NCBI RefSeq assembly: GCF_001269655.1
Contig: NZ_LHVE01000016.1
Span: forward strand, 52,034-116,033
Origin: Pseudomonas thivervalensis
GTDB taxonomy: Bacteria; Pseudomonadota; Gammaproteobacteria; Pseudomonadales; Pseudomonadaceae
Length of the DNA stretch: 64,000 bases
Reading direction: 5' to 3'
Shown here: in pieces, positions 25,869 to 35,424 of the stretch
How positions within the stretch are numbered: the first letter of the stretch is position 1
How the letters are laid out: the number at the start of each line of letters is the position of its first letter
Program-made: the position numbers and the translations under genes
The notes under the pieces: model-generated
What the model was told of the DNA's origin: nothing
Databases searched by the model: none
The model's input: the letters and a program-made list of their open reading frames with translations, nothing else

Positions 25869-26807
25869 TTAGCGATTGGCGCTGGTTGCGACAAGGGCAC
25901 GGGCGGCGGCGATATCTGCATGGATCGCCGTCTTGAGCGCCTCCAGAGAGGCAAAACGCTGCTCTTCACGCAGCTTATGGTGGAAAACCACCGTCAAACG
26001 CCGGTCATACAGATCGCCGGCAAAATCCAGAACATGTACTTCAAGGTGGGCCTTGCCATCGCCCTGGACCGTGGGTCGCACGCCGATGTTGGCGACGCCG
26101 GGCCAGGTCTTGCCGTCGATCTCGACACTCACCAGGAACACCCCGGTCAGCGGCACGCGACGACGCTTGAGCTGCACGTTGGCCGTCGGCGTGCCCAATT
26201 GGCGCGCCAGTTTCTGCCCGTGCAGGATCCGCCCGGCAATCCGGTACGGCCGACCGAGCAAGCGCTCGGCCAATTCGAAGTCGGCCGCGGCCAGGGCATT
26301 GCGGACCTGGGTGCTGCTGACGCGCAAGCCATCCATTTCAACGGTCTGCGCCGCTTCGACGGTGAAACCCTGGGCGATACCGGCCTGTTGCAGGTAATCG
26401 AAATCCCCGGATCGATCGCAGCCGAAACGGAAATCGTCGCCGACTTCCAGATGTTTCACATCAAGACCGTCCACCAGGATGGTATCGACGAATTCGGCGG
26501 CGCTGAGCTTGCTCAGGCGCTGGTTGAAGGCCAGGCACAGGACCCGGTCGACGCCTTCGGCAGCCAGCAGTTGCAGCTTGTCCCGCAACCGGGCCAGACG
26601 GGCCGGGGCGGTGTCCGGGGCGAAAAATTCCCGGGGCTGCGGCTCGAAGATCACCACGCAACTGGGCACGCCCAATTCCAGCGCCCGCTCGCGCAGCCGC
26701 GCCAGGATAGCCTGGTGGCCACGGTGAACACCGTCAAAGTTGCCAATAGTGGCGACACAGCCCCGATGCTGGGGGCGCAGGTTGTGGAGGCCTCGAACCA
26801 GCTGCAT
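25869..26807 (-). CDS. ribF: Bifunctional riboflavin kinase/FAD synthetase RibF
   Basis: 312 aa. The N-terminal FMN adenylyltransferase domain has nucleotidyl-transferase motif GNFDGVHRGH, and the C-terminal riboflavin kinase domain has the GTPTANV motif (LGTPTANVQL). It converts riboflavin to FMN and FAD. The frame continues to 26882, but the ATG at 26807 (MQLVRGLHNL) gives the family start. It follows murJ and precedes ileS. Confidence 0.95.
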   Translation of the reverse strand: MQLVRGLHNLRPQHRGCVATIGNFDGVHRGHQAILARLRERALELGVPSCVVIFEPQPREFFAPDTAPARLARLRDKLQLLAAEGVDRVLCLAFNQRLSKLSAAEFVDTILVDGLDVKHLEVGDDFRFGCDRSGDFDYLQQAGIAQGFTVEAAQTVEMDGLRVSSTQVRNALAAADFELAERLLGRPYRIAGRILHGQKLARQLGTPTANVQLKRRRVPLTGVFLVSVEIDGKTWPGVANIGVRPTVQGDGKAHLEVHVLDFAGDLYDRRLTVVFHHKLREEQRFASLEALKTAIHADIAAARALVATSANR

Positions 26808-26936
26808 AACGCGCTTCTTGCTCATAAAGTGGCCGATTATAACCACACCCGGCGGCCGACGACAGGCAACACCGTAACCCAAAGTGATCGAACCGACAAA
26901 ACCACTGCCCGGCCCGGGATTATCGAGGGTCCGCCC

Positions 26937-28475
26937 TCAGCTCAAGGCCTTGCGATTGAAGTCGCGCAGACGGAACCCCATCAGCAGCAACATGCCGAAA
27001 TACGCCACCACGCCGGCAACCACCAACAGCCCCAGGCGCAGGAAACGCTCGAGCATCTGGCCTTCGCCCCAGGCCGGCATGAAATGCATCGCCCCGAGCA
27101 ATACCGCCGACATCACGGCCACGGCCACCAGCAGCTTGAGGCCGAACTTGCCCCAGCCCGGCTGCGGTTGATACATCTTCTGCTTGCGCAACTGGTAAAA
27201 CAGCAGCCCTGCATTGAGGCAGGCACCGGCGCTGATCGCCAGGGCCAGGCCGGCGTGGGCCAGCGGGCCGATGAGCAGCAGGTTGAAGAGCTGCGTCATC
27301 ACCAGGGTGAAAATGGCGATCTTCACCGGCGTGCGAATGTTCTGCTGGGCGTAGAACCCAGGCGCCAGCACCTTGATCACGATGATCCCGAGCAAGCCCA
27401 CCGAGTAAGCGATCAATGCCCGCTGGGTCATCGAGGCATCAAAAGCATTGAACTGGCCGTACTGGAACAACGAGACCGTCAGCGGCTCGGCGAGGATTCC
27501 CAGCGCCAGGGCACATGGCAGCACCAGCACAAAGCACAAGCGCAGGCCCCAATCGAGAATCCGCGAGTATTCGTGGCGGTCCTGGCTGGCGTAGGTCTTG
27601 GCCAGGGTCGGCAGCAGGATCGTGCCCAGGGCCACGCCGAGCACGCCGGACGGCAACTCCATCAAGCGGTCGGCGTAGTACATCCACGACACCGAGCCGG
27701 CCACCAGGAACGAGGCAAAGATGGTGTTGATGATCAGGGAAATCTGGCTCACCGACACCCCCAGGATCGCCGGCAGCATCTGCTTCATGACCCGCCACAC
27801 GCCGCTGTCGCGCAAGTTCAGCCGCGGCAGCACCAGCATGCCGATCTTTTTCAGGTGCGGCAGTTGATACAGCAGTTGCGCCAGGCCGCCTACCAGTACC
27901 GCCCAACCCAGGGCCATTACCGGCGGATCGAAGTAAGGCGTCAGGAACACCGCGAACACAATCATGCTGACGTTGAGCAGGGTCGGCACAAAGGCCGGCA
28001 CGGAAAAGCGGTTCCAGGTATTGAGGATCGCCCCGGCCAGGGAGGACAGGGAAATCAGCAATATATAAGGAAAGGTCACCCGCAACAGATCGGCGGTGAG
28101 CTGGAATTTTTCCGGGGTATCGGTGAAGCCCGGCGCCGTGGCCCAGATCACCCAGGGCGCGGCGAGCATGCCGGCAGCCGTGACCAGCGCCAGCACCAAT
28201 GTCAGCAAGCCGGTCACGTAGGCAATGAATGTGCGAGTCGCCTCGTCGCCCTTCTGGCTTTTATATTCCGCCAGGATCGGCACGAAAGCCTGGGAAAAGG
28301 CCCCTTCGGCAAAGATCCGGCGCAACAGGTTGGGCAGTTTGAAAGCGATGAAGAAGGCGTCGGTGGCCATCCCGGCGCCGAATATCCGTGCGATCAACGT
28401 ATCGCGAACGAACCCCAGGACGCGGGATAGCATTGTGATAGAGCTGACGGCGGCCAACGATTTGAGCAGATTCAT
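26937..28475 (-). CDS. murJ: Lipid II flippase MurJ (MviN)
   Basis: 512-aa polytopic inner-membrane protein of the MOP superfamily with about 14 hydrophobic segments. It moves lipid II to the periplasmic face for peptidoglycan synthesis. The N-terminal signature LSRVLGFVRDTLIARIFGAG and RRIFAEGAFSQAFVPIL are clearly present. It is divergent from rpsT, as in other pseudomonads, and upstream of ribF. Confidence 0.96.
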   Translation of the reverse strand: MNLLKSLAAVSSITMLSRVLGFVRDTLIARIFGAGMATDAFFIAFKLPNLLRRIFAEGAFSQAFVPILAEYKSQKGDEATRTFIAYVTGLLTLVLALVTAAGMLAAPWVIWATAPGFTDTPEKFQLTADLLRVTFPYILLISLSSLAGAILNTWNRFSVPAFVPTLLNVSMIVFAVFLTPYFDPPVMALGWAVLVGGLAQLLYQLPHLKKIGMLVLPRLNLRDSGVWRVMKQMLPAILGVSVSQISLIINTIFASFLVAGSVSWMYYADRLMELPSGVLGVALGTILLPTLAKTYASQDRHEYSRILDWGLRLCFVLVLPCALALGILAEPLTVSLFQYGQFNAFDASMTQRALIAYSVGLLGIIVIKVLAPGFYAQQNIRTPVKIAIFTLVMTQLFNLLLIGPLAHAGLALAISAGACLNAGLLFYQLRKQKMYQPQPGWGKFGLKLLVAVAVMSAVLLGAMHFMPAWGEGQMLERFLRLGLLVVAGVVAYFGMLLLMGFRLRDFNRKALS

Positions 28476-28647
28476 GAAAAGAGTTTTTGCCTGTCGATAA
28501 ACAGCAGGCGAACAACGCGCCCACTTGTGCGATACTCCGCGCCGCTAAACAGTGCAGAGCCAAAGCCCGCGAGTTTACAGGTCGCACGCCGGAAAGAAAT
28601 CCTCCGGTGCGCCGCACCTGCCATTCAGCGGAACGCGTCACCCGCCC

Positions 28648-28676
28648 TTGACAAGACTTCAACTCATCGGCATGAT
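28648..28676 (+). promoter_or_regulatory. Possible promoter of rpsT
   Basis: TTGACA (28648-28653), a 17-bp spacer, CATGAT (28671-28676). The -35 is consensus and the -10 is weak. It lies about 54 bp before the rpsT GTG. Confidence 0.45.
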
Positions 28677-28729
28677 TCGCGGCCTATTTTGTTTGCTATT
28701 TCCCAAAAAGTCTTTCGAGGAGCTCGACG

Positions 28730-29008
28730 GTGGCCAACACACCTTCCGCCAAAAAACGTGCAAAACAGGCTGAGAAGCGTCGCAGCCACAACGCCAGCCT
28801 GCGTTCCATGGTCCGTACCTACATCAAGAACGTAGTCAAGGCCATCGACGCAAAAGACGCTGAAAAAGCTCAAGCTGCTTACGTTCTGGCTGTGCCAGTT
28901 ATCGACCGTATGGCCGATAAAGGCATCATCCACAAGAACAAGGCTGCTCGCCATAAGAGCCGCCTGAATGGCCACGTAAAGGCCCTGAACGTTGCCGCTG
29001 CTGCCTAA
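28730..29008 (+). CDS. rpsT: 30S ribosomal protein S20
   Basis: 92 aa, lysine/alanine-rich and helical (MANTPSAKKRAKQAEKRR), and binds 16S rRNA early in 30S assembly. It starts with GTG, preceded by GAGGAG 7 bases upstream. S20 genes often have non-AUG starts. A strong terminator follows. Confidence 0.97.
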   Translation: MANTPSAKKRAKQAEKRRSHNASLRSMVRTYIKNVVKAIDAKDAEKAQAAYVLAVPVIDRMADKGIIHKNKAARHKSRLNGHVKALNVAAAA

Positions 29009-29022
29009 GCGACACGCTCATT

Positions 29023-29051
29023 AAAAAACCGACCTCAGGGTCGGTTTTTTA
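29023..29051 (+). terminator. Intrinsic terminator of rpsT
   Basis: AAAAAACCGACC-TCA-GGGTCGGTTTTTTA starts 15 bases after the stop codon. Confidence 0.92.
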
Positions 29052-29093
29052 TTGCCTGCGATTTAACCTCTAACCAGAACACCACTGCCCACC

Positions 29094-29180
29094 CTGTGGG
29101 AGCGAGCTTGCTCGCGAAAGCGGTGGGTCAGCTAGCAGAGATACTGACTGTGCAACCGTCTTCGCGAGCAAGCCCCACAC
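29094..29180. repeat. REPIN, family 1, with a damaged right arm
   Basis: The left arm CTGTGGGAGCGAGCTTGC... is intact. The right arm reads TTCGCGAGCAAGCCCCACAC and lacks the central CTCGCT, so it can no longer pair fully. Confidence 0.8.
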
Positions 29181-29214
29181 TTGGGCCTGCGGCGACTTCC
29201 AATCAGCAGAATCC

Positions 29215-31251
29215 CTACTCGCCAAAATTGAACACCACCGGCTTCGGCGGAGGGCAGCCTCCCGGTGGCGGGAAATTCTGTACACCCGCCTGATCGTAGC
29301 CGGTATAGCAGCCCACGATCTTGTCATCCTTGAAGTTCATGCGGCGCTCAACCACACCCGTCGGGTAGTAATAAACCGTCTCGCCTTCGCGCTTGGCGTA
29401 CGAGTAATCCTTGTATTCGCGCCCCTCGACCGTTATCAACCGAAAGCCCTGCTTGGCTTCAGAGAACTTCAACTGGCCATCGGGGTAGTACTCGTTACGA
29501 GTCACGCGATCATCAGGCCCCAACAGCACCTCCCGGACCTTGCGCCCATCCCGGGTGTGGCGCGCGCTTTGCTCATTACCGAACAGGTAGTCACTCTCGG
29601 AGTCGAAGTGGCCGTCATTGAACGCCCCGCGCTGCTTGCCGCACAGCTTGATGCGGGTGTACTTCCCATCCGGCACATGGCAATAGTTGCGGTCCGCGAT
29701 CAACACCCCATTCGCATCGAATGATTGCACGTTGCCAATGGGCTCATCCTTTTCGTACGTTGCCACCGTATCGGGCTGGCCATTGGGGTGATAGAGACGA
29801 AAGGCGCCCTCTCGCGAACCATGGCGCCACGAGATATCCGAAAGCAGCACAGCACCGTCATCGGTGTAGGTCAGCGCCCGCCCCTCGATCTGGCCGTTGG
29901 CATAGTTGGCCGAATAGGTGAGCTTGCCATTCGCTGCGTAGGTCTCTTTCAACCCATCCAGCACACCCGCGCGGTAATGCTCGACGAGTCGCAACACACC
30001 CGCAGCATCCACTTCGCGCAATTCGCCTTGCTTCTTGTCCGCGACGAAATCCACGGCCTGAACCCCACCGCCTTCCATCTTCAATGTCCAACGACCTTCC
30101 CGGACACCTTGCACGTAACGCCCCTCGCCCCACGGCATTTTCCAGTCACCGTGCTGCAGCCCCGCCACGAAGTCGCCACGCTGGACAACCTCACCCTGAC
30201 GCACACGCTCGGAAGGCCCGTCAAAATCACCATGCTTGTAAGTATCGAAGCCGGACGTCGACTCCTCATCGTCGCGCACCTCGATCGTCCAGCGCCCTTC
30301 GTAGAAGTCGTCGACCATCATGCCGCTGGAAACCGAACCCCTGTCACTGATGACCCACGGCCCTTGGCGCAATCCATCCACATAGGCGCCGATGGACTCA
30401 TAGCCCGACTCGTCGAACTCCGTCCATTTGCCCGACCGTTTTCCCCGGGCATACGAACCCAACACCCAAAGCCGCCCATTACCCAAGGCCGCCCACGCCC
30501 CATCCTCGGAGCCCTGGTACACCTTGGGATTGGTTTCCCAAGCCATCCGACTGACACGATAGGCAGCCCCCACATCCTCATCCTGAGGCGGCACGCGCTC
30601 GTACGTCAGCGTGAGCCAGCGCCCTTCACGCTGCTGAAAAGTCTTTTTGTAGGTGTCGCGATGAGGATCCTCTGGCGGCTGCCCCACCGACGCCGGGACA
30701 CCGTCGACGCCGAAGTACCCCACCAGCGTGCCACTCGCGGGCTCCAGCGTATCGAACTCGGCGATACCGGTCTTGGGCAACACAGCGCTGTAATCGTAGG
30801 GTGGCAACTTGCCCAGCTCTTTCTGGACCAGCGCAGCAGTAAGGACCTTGCGATCAGCGGCGATACGATCCAACACCGGCTGAAGCGTCTCAAGTCGGCG
30901 ATACATACCGGTGGACGGTACGAAGCGATAACCATGAAGGGCGTACCGCCCCTTTGCCCGCGACAGCACGACCAACGTCTGGAGATCACTGTCAAGGCTG
31001 GCGTAGAACACCGACTCGACACTGGCATCGCCATACCGGTCGAGCACGTGCGGGACCCCATCCGGCGATTCACACAGGCATGAGTAGCCTACGACACCCT
31101 CGGCCTCGCGGATAAATGCCAGCGTCGCCCCACTCTCCTGGGAAGTTTTTATCAGCGGGTGGGCCAGGGGTTTTTCGCTATAAAACGGCTCGGCCAAAGC
31201 CCCGACGGACACCGAACAACCCAATACAAACAGCAGCAAAAACGCACGCAT
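29215..31251 (-). CDS. Exported YwqK/MORN-type repeat protein
   Basis: 678 aa, no precise function known. A signal peptide (MRAFLLLFVLGCSVSVGALA) starts at the ATG at 31251; an upstream in-frame start (31296) would hide it. The rest is a long array of MORN-2/YwqK-like beta units of the form Y.xNGxL.......GxxxG. Examples are TYAANGKLTYSANYANGQIEG and LYHPNGQPDTVATYEKDEPIG split across the middle, and YYPDGQLKFSE and YYPTGVVERRMNF near the end. Several cysteines lie in the N- and C-terminal parts. Annotation pipelines often label such proteins toxin-antitoxin YwqK antitoxin; nothing here supports a toxin partner. Confidence 0.75.
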   Translation of the reverse strand: MRAFLLLFVLGCSVSVGALAEPFYSEKPLAHPLIKTSQESGATLAFIREAEGVVGYSCLCESPDGVPHVLDRYGDASVESVFYASLDSDLQTLVVLSRAKGRYALHGYRFVPSTGMYRRLETLQPVLDRIAADRKVLTAALVQKELGKLPPYDYSAVLPKTGIAEFDTLEPASGTLVGYFGVDGVPASVGQPPEDPHRDTYKKTFQQREGRWLTLTYERVPPQDEDVGAAYRVSRMAWETNPKVYQGSEDGAWAALGNGRLWVLGSYARGKRSGKWTEFDESGYESIGAYVDGLRQGPWVISDRGSVSSGMMVDDFYEGRWTIEVRDDEESTSGFDTYKHGDFDGPSERVRQGEVVQRGDFVAGLQHGDWKMPWGEGRYVQGVREGRWTLKMEGGGVQAVDFVADKKQGELREVDAAGVLRLVEHYRAGVLDGLKETYAANGKLTYSANYANGQIEGRALTYTDDGAVLLSDISWRHGSREGAFRLYHPNGQPDTVATYEKDEPIGNVQSFDANGVLIADRNYCHVPDGKYTRIKLCGKQRGAFNDGHFDSESDYLFGNEQSARHTRDGRKVREVLLGPDDRVTRNEYYPDGQLKFSEAKQGFRLITVEGREYKDYSYAKREGETVYYYPTGVVERRMNFKDDKIVGCYTGYDQAGVQNFPPPGGCPPPKPVVFNFGE

Positions 31252-31294
31252 ACGAATCCCTTCGCGCCAAAAGCACAACACATCCATGGAAATC

Positions 31295-31319
31295 AAAAAA
31301 GCGAGCCGATTGGCTCGCC
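31295..31319 (-). terminator. Intrinsic terminator of creA
   Basis: On the minus strand GGCGAGCC-AATC-GGCTCGC is followed by TTTTTT, 14 bases after the creA stop and in front of the YwqK-type gene. Confidence 0.85.
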
Positions 31320-31332
31320 CGTCAGTCGATAC

Positions 31333-31788
31333 TTAACGCCAAGGCAAGATCGGAATCGCCGTCACCGCATTCTGCGGGCTGCCCTCGATCACGCGGTCGC
31401 TGTAGACCAGGTACACCAGGGTATTGCGCTTTTTGTCGAGGAACCGCACCACCTGCATGGTCTTGAACACCAGCGAAGTGCGCTCGCGGAACACCTCTTC
31501 GCCGTCCTTGAGTTCACCCTTGAAGCTGATCGGCCCGACCTGGCGGCAGGCGATGGACGCTTCGGCACGATCCTCGGCCAGGCCCAGGCCGCCTTTTACA
31601 CCGCCGGTCTTGGCTCGCGACAGGTAACAGGTCACGCCATCCACCTTGGGATCGTCGAACGCCTCGACCACAATCCGGTCATTCGGCCCGACGAACTTGA
31701 ACACAGTCGACACCTGACCAATTTCCTCGGCAGAAGCCAGCAGCGGCAGCGCCAACAGCAAGCCGATCAATCCTTTTGCCACACCCAT
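31333..31788 (-). CDS. creA: CreA family periplasmic protein
   Basis: 151 aa with signal peptide MGVAKGLIGLLLALPLLASA. Typical CreA features: EEIGQVSTVFKFVGPNDRIVVEAFDDPKVDGVTCYLS (shown in part) and two cysteines (VTCYL and IACRQV). The function is unknown. In E. coli creA lies with creBCD, but here it follows proB with a 9-bp gap, as in other pseudomonads, so co-transcription with proB is likely. Confidence 0.9.
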   Translation of the reverse strand: MGVAKGLIGLLLALPLLASAEEIGQVSTVFKFVGPNDRIVVEAFDDPKVDGVTCYLSRAKTGGVKGGLGLAEDRAEASIACRQVGPISFKGELKDGEEVFRERTSLVFKTMQVVRFLDKKRNTLVYLVYSDRVIEGSPQNAVTAIPILPWR

Positions 31789-31797
31789 GATTTTTCC

Positions 31798-32916
31798 TTA
31801 GACGAGGATCAGGTTGTCACGGTGAACCAGTTCGGGCTCCGCCATGTAACCCAACAGACCGACAATCGCATCAGACGATTGACCGATGATTTTCTGAGCT
31901 TCCAGCGCGCTGTAGTTGGCCAGGCCACGGGCGATCTCGCGACCGTCCGGCGCCACGCACACGACCATTTCGCCTCGACGGAAACTGCCTTGGACCAACT
32001 TCACGCCCACCGGCAGCAGGCTCTTGTTGCCCTGGGACAGGGCGGATACGGCACCGGCGTCCAGCACCAGGGTGCCGCGGGTCTGCAGGTGCCCAGCCAG
32101 CCACTGCTTGCGCGCCGCCAGCATGCCGCGCTCCGGCGAGAGCAAGGTGCCAATGCGTTCGCCCGACTTCAGACGATCCAGCACCCGCTCCAGCCGCCCG
32201 CCGACAATGATGGTGTGGGCGCCGGAGCGTGCCGCCAGACGCGCCGCACGCAGCTTGGTCTGCATGCCGCCACGCCCCAGCGCACCGCCGGTGCCGCCCG
32301 CCACCGCATCCAGCGCCGGGTCGTCGGCACGGGCTTCATAAATCAGCTTGGCATCGGGATTGTTGCGCGGATCGGCATCGAACATACCGTCGCGATCCGT
32401 GAGGATCACCAACAGGTCTGCCTCCACCAGGTTCGCCACCAGCGCGGCCAGGGTGTCGTTATCGCCGAAACGGATCTCGTCGGTGACCACCGTGTCGTTC
32501 TCGTTGATCACCGGGATGACTTTCAGCTCCACCAGCGCACGCAGGGTACTGCGGGCATTGAGGTAGCGCTTGCGGTCGGACAAGTCGTCGTGGGTCAGCA
32601 GGATCTGCGCCGTATGACGCCCGTGCTCGGCAAAGCTCGACTCCCAGGCCTGCACCAGGCCCATCTGGCCGATGGCGGCGGCAGCCTGCAGCTCATGCAT
32701 CGCACTGGGTCGCGACGTCCAGCCCAGGCGGCTCATACCAGCGGCCACAGCCCCGGAAGAGACCAATACCAGCTCGACGCCAGCCTCATGCAAGGCCACC
32801 ATCTGCTCGACCCACACCGCCATCGCCTGGCGATCCAGGCCCTTGCCATCCGCCGTCAGCAGTGCGCTGCCGATCTTCACGACCCAGCGCTGCGCACCCG
32901 TCACCTTGCTCCGCAT
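31798..32916 (-). CDS. proB: Glutamate 5-kinase ProB
   Basis: First enzyme of proline synthesis; it phosphorylates glutamate and is feedback-inhibited by proline. 372 aa from the ATG at 32916 (MRSKVTGAQRW); an adjacent ATG at 32919 is equally possible. The amino-acid kinase domain has WVVKIGSALLTADGKGLDR, LVLVSSGAVAAGMSRLG, INENDTVVTDEIRFGDND and ALGRGGMQTKLRAA. The C-terminal PUA domain contains GTLVLDAGAVSALSQGNKSLLPVGV in part. The frame stays open to 33129 but there is no start signal there. Confidence 0.96.
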   Translation of the reverse strand: MRSKVTGAQRWVVKIGSALLTADGKGLDRQAMAVWVEQMVALHEAGVELVLVSSGAVAAGMSRLGWTSRPSAMHELQAAAAIGQMGLVQAWESSFAEHGRHTAQILLTHDDLSDRKRYLNARSTLRALVELKVIPVINENDTVVTDEIRFGDNDTLAALVANLVEADLLVILTDRDGMFDADPRNNPDAKLIYEARADDPALDAVAGGTGGALGRGGMQTKLRAARLAARSGAHTIIVGGRLERVLDRLKSGERIGTLLSPERGMLAARKQWLAGHLQTRGTLVLDAGAVSALSQGNKSLLPVGVKLVQGSFRRGEMVVCVAPDGREIARGLANYSALEAQKIIGQSSDAIVGLLGYMAEPELVHRDNLILV

Positions 32917-33099
32917 CATCTTCAACCTTTGCCAGCGAACGGCGCGACCCAGCGCCGCCCATGGGATTATTCGTATTTGCGTTTTACAGATACCAAAACG
33001 CCGCTCGAATGAGCGGCGCCTCGGAAACCGGCTTGCCGGCGATGATAACACTGCACTGAAACACTTGAACCTGTCCCCATGCCAGCCACTCGAGAATCC

Positions 33100-33190
33100 T
33101 TGTGGGAGCGAGCCTGCTCGCGATTGCATTGGGTCAGCAGCATCGATACTGACTGATACACCGCCATCGCGAGCAGGCTCGCTCCCACAG
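33100..33190. repeat. REPIN, family 1
   Basis: TGTGGGAGCGAGCCTGCTCG... is paired with ...CGCGAGCAGGCTCGCTCCCACAG. It lies between obg and proB, which are transcribed in the same direction. Confidence 0.9.
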
Positions 33191-33224
33191 GTTTTGACCT
33201 CAAGCAGCTTGCATCAGCACACGA

Positions 33225-34448
33225 TCAGTCGCGGACGTAGATGATCTCCGGACCGTCCTCGTCATCCACATCTTCTTCGTCCCAATCGTCGTCACCGATG
33301 TCATGGACCGACTTGACGCCACTGCGGCGCAGGGCACGCTGGTCGTCCAGCGCCTGCAACTGGGCGCGAGCCTCGTCTTCGATGCGCTGGTCGAGCTCGG
33401 CCAGCTCTTCCTTGTAGACCGGGTCGTTGGCCAGGCGATCGGCACGATCTTCCAGGTAGCGCATGATGTCGTGGCACAGGCGCTCGGTGTTTTCCTTGGC
33501 AATGGCCGAGATCACGTAGACCGGACCTTCCCACTCCAGGCGGTCGACGATTTCCTTGACCCGCTCCTCATGCTCTTCTTCGAGGATCTGGTCGCACTTG
33601 TTCAGCACCAGCCAACGGTCGCGCTCAGCCAGGGCCGGGCTGAATTTGGTCAGCTCGTTGACGATGACTTCGGCGGCATCGGCGGCACTGGTTTCATCCA
33701 GCGGCGCCATGTCGACGAGATGCAGCAACAGGCGAGTACGGGACAAGTGCTTGAGGAAGCGAATCCCCAGGCCGGCACCTTCGGAAGCGCCTTCGATCAA
33801 CCCCGGGATGTCGGCGATCACGAAGCTTTTCCAGCGGTCGACACTGACCACGCCCAGGTTCGGCACCAGGGTGGTAAACGGGTAATCAGCCACTTTCGGC
33901 TTGGCCGCGGATACCGAGCGAATGAAAGTACTTTTACCGGCGTTCGGCAGGCCCAGCAGACCCACGTCGGCCAGCACCTTCATTTCCAGCTTCAGGTCAC
34001 GCTGCTCGCCCGGCTTGCCTGGCGTGGTCTGGCGCGGGGCGCGGTTGGTACTGGATTTGAAACGGGTGTTGCCCAGGCCGTGCCAACCGCCATGGGCGAC
34101 CAGCAGACGCTGGCCCGCCTTGGTCAGGTCGCCAATCACTTCCTGGGTGGCCGAATCGATCACCGTGGTGCCAACCGGCACGCGCAGGATCAGGTCTTCG
34201 CCCTTCTTGCCGGTGCAGTCGGTGCTGCCGCCGTTGGAGCCACGCTCGGCATCGAAGTGCCGGGTGTAACGGTAATCCACCAGGGTATTGAGGTTTTCGT
34301 CGGCGAGCATGTAGATCGAGCCACCGTCGCCACCGTCGCCGCCGTTCGGGCCACCGTTTTCAATGAACTTTTCCCGACGGAAACTCATGCAACCATTGCC
34401 GCCGTCGCCAGCCTTCACTCGAATCGATACTTCATCAACAAACTTCAT
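33225..34448 (-). CDS. obg: GTPase Obg/CgtA
   Basis: Essential ribosome-associated GTPase involved in 50S maturation and the stringent response. 407 aa. The N-terminal glycine-rich Obg fold is about 1-158 (NGGPNGGDGGDGGSIY). The G domain has G1 GLPNAGKS (166-173), G3 DIPGLIEG and G4 NKCD. The C-terminal tail is strongly acidic (GDDDWDEEDVDDEDGPE). The ATG at 34448 gives MKFVDEVSIRV. It is downstream of rplU-rpmA, the conserved order. Confidence 0.97.
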   Translation of the reverse strand: MKFVDEVSIRVKAGDGGNGCMSFRREKFIENGGPNGGDGGDGGSIYMLADENLNTLVDYRYTRHFDAERGSNGGSTDCTGKKGEDLILRVPVGTTVIDSATQEVIGDLTKAGQRLLVAHGGWHGLGNTRFKSSTNRAPRQTTPGKPGEQRDLKLEMKVLADVGLLGLPNAGKSTFIRSVSAAKPKVADYPFTTLVPNLGVVSVDRWKSFVIADIPGLIEGASEGAGLGIRFLKHLSRTRLLLHLVDMAPLDETSAADAAEVIVNELTKFSPALAERDRWLVLNKCDQILEEEHEERVKEIVDRLEWEGPVYVISAIAKENTERLCHDIMRYLEDRADRLANDPVYKEELAELDQRIEDEARAQLQALDDQRALRRSGVKSVHDIGDDDWDEEDVDDEDGPEIIYVRD

Positions 34449-34594
34449 GACACACGCCTCTCGCCATACGGACGAGCCAAAAAAACAAGACATAAGACTC
34501 TTGCAAAAATGAGCGCAGCGACCTGAAAACACGCCCCAACCGCAGCGCCGACAGCCCATACAAACAGTTTTGCAAGAGACTCACCCCACAAACG

Positions 34595-34624
34595 AAAAAG
34601 CCCCGTCGCAAGACAGGGCTTTTC
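34595..34624 (-). terminator. Intrinsic terminator after rpmA
   Basis: On the minus strand AAAAGCCCTGTC-TTGC-GACGGGGCTTTTT. It should limit read-through from rplU-rpmA into obg. Confidence 0.85.
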
Positions 34625-34638
34625 CAGCGGTCTCGCAA

Positions 34639-34896
34639 TTAAGCTGCGATAACGCTTACGTAACGACGACCGAAGGCGCCTTTTACTTCGAACTTGATCA
34701 CGCCTTCGACTTTAGCGAAGAGGGTGTGATCTTTACCCATGCCCACGCCGTAGCCAGCGTGGAATTGGGTGCCGCGCTGACGCACGATGATGTTGCCTGC
34801 TTTGATAGCCTGGCCGCCATACATCTTCACGCCAAGGCGTTTGGCTTCTGAGTCGCGACCGTTACGGGTACTACCACCAGCTTTTTTGTGTGCCAT
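34639..34896 (-). CDS. rpmA: 50S ribosomal protein L27
   Basis: 85 aa, starting MAHKKAGGSTRNGRDSEAKR, the classical L27 N-terminus that reaches towards the peptidyl-transferase centre. No N-terminal cleavage extension as in Firmicutes is seen. It lies 35 bp after rplU. Confidence 0.98.
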   Translation of the reverse strand: MAHKKAGGSTRNGRDSEAKRLGVKMYGGQAIKAGNIIVRQRGTQFHAGYGVGMGKDHTLFAKVEGVIKFEVKGAFGRRYVSVIAA

Positions 34897-34931
34897 GAGT
34901 TCAATTCTCCTAGTGAGGAATTAGGCTGAAA

Positions 34932-35246
34932 TTAAGCCTGAATACCGGTGATTTTGATCTCGGTGTACCACTGGCGGTGGCCCATACGCTTCATGTGGTG
35001 CTTACGGCGACGGAACTTGATGATGCGGACTTTATCGTGACGACCTTGGGAGATCACTTCAGCCACAACGGTAGCGCCAGCAACGACTGGAGCGCCGATA
35101 TTCACGTCATCGCCATTGGCGACCAACAGAACGCGATCAAAAGTCACGGATTCGCCGGTAGCGATTTCCAGTTTTTCGATCTTCAGGTATTCACCTGGGG
35201 CGACCTTGTATTGCTTGCCACCAGTAACAATTACTGCGTACGACAT
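34932..35246 (-). CDS. rplU: 50S ribosomal protein L21
   Basis: 104 aa, starting MSYAVIVTGGKQYKVAPGEY and ending with the basic KFRRRKHHMKRMGHRQWYTEIKI region. GGAG lies 9 bases before the ATG. The upstream frame to 35462 is the leader, not protein. First gene of the rplU-rpmA-obg unit. Confidence 0.98.
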   Translation of the reverse strand: MSYAVIVTGGKQYKVAPGEYLKIEKLEIATGESVTFDRVLLVANGDDVNIGAPVVAGATVVAEVISQGRHDKVRIIKFRRRKHHMKRMGHRQWYTEIKITGIQA

Positions 35247-35377
35247 GGTATTTCTCCGATAATCCTGCTCACCCAGCGCTTTATAAGAAGAGGTATTGGC
35301 TGGCATGGCTGCATGGGCTGGAAGGCCCGGATGCAATTGCGTAAGGCAGGTGCTGCCCAGGAAGTTCAGGGTGCGCG

Positions 35378-35406
35378 ATTGTACGCAAGGCAGGAAGGCC
35401 TTGCAA
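35378..35406 (-). promoter_or_regulatory. Promoter of rplU
   Basis: On the minus strand TTGCAA (35406-35401), a 17-bp spacer, TACAAT (35383-35378). It lies about 130 bp before the L21 ATG, leaving a long leader that could hold regulation. Confidence 0.75.
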
Positions 35407-35424
35407 GTAGCCGTCCATCGCGCC

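Noticed and set aside
25920..28430. 836-codon frame opposite ribF and murJ
   Set aside because: Spans two real genes and their gap antisense; Gln/His-rich shadow.
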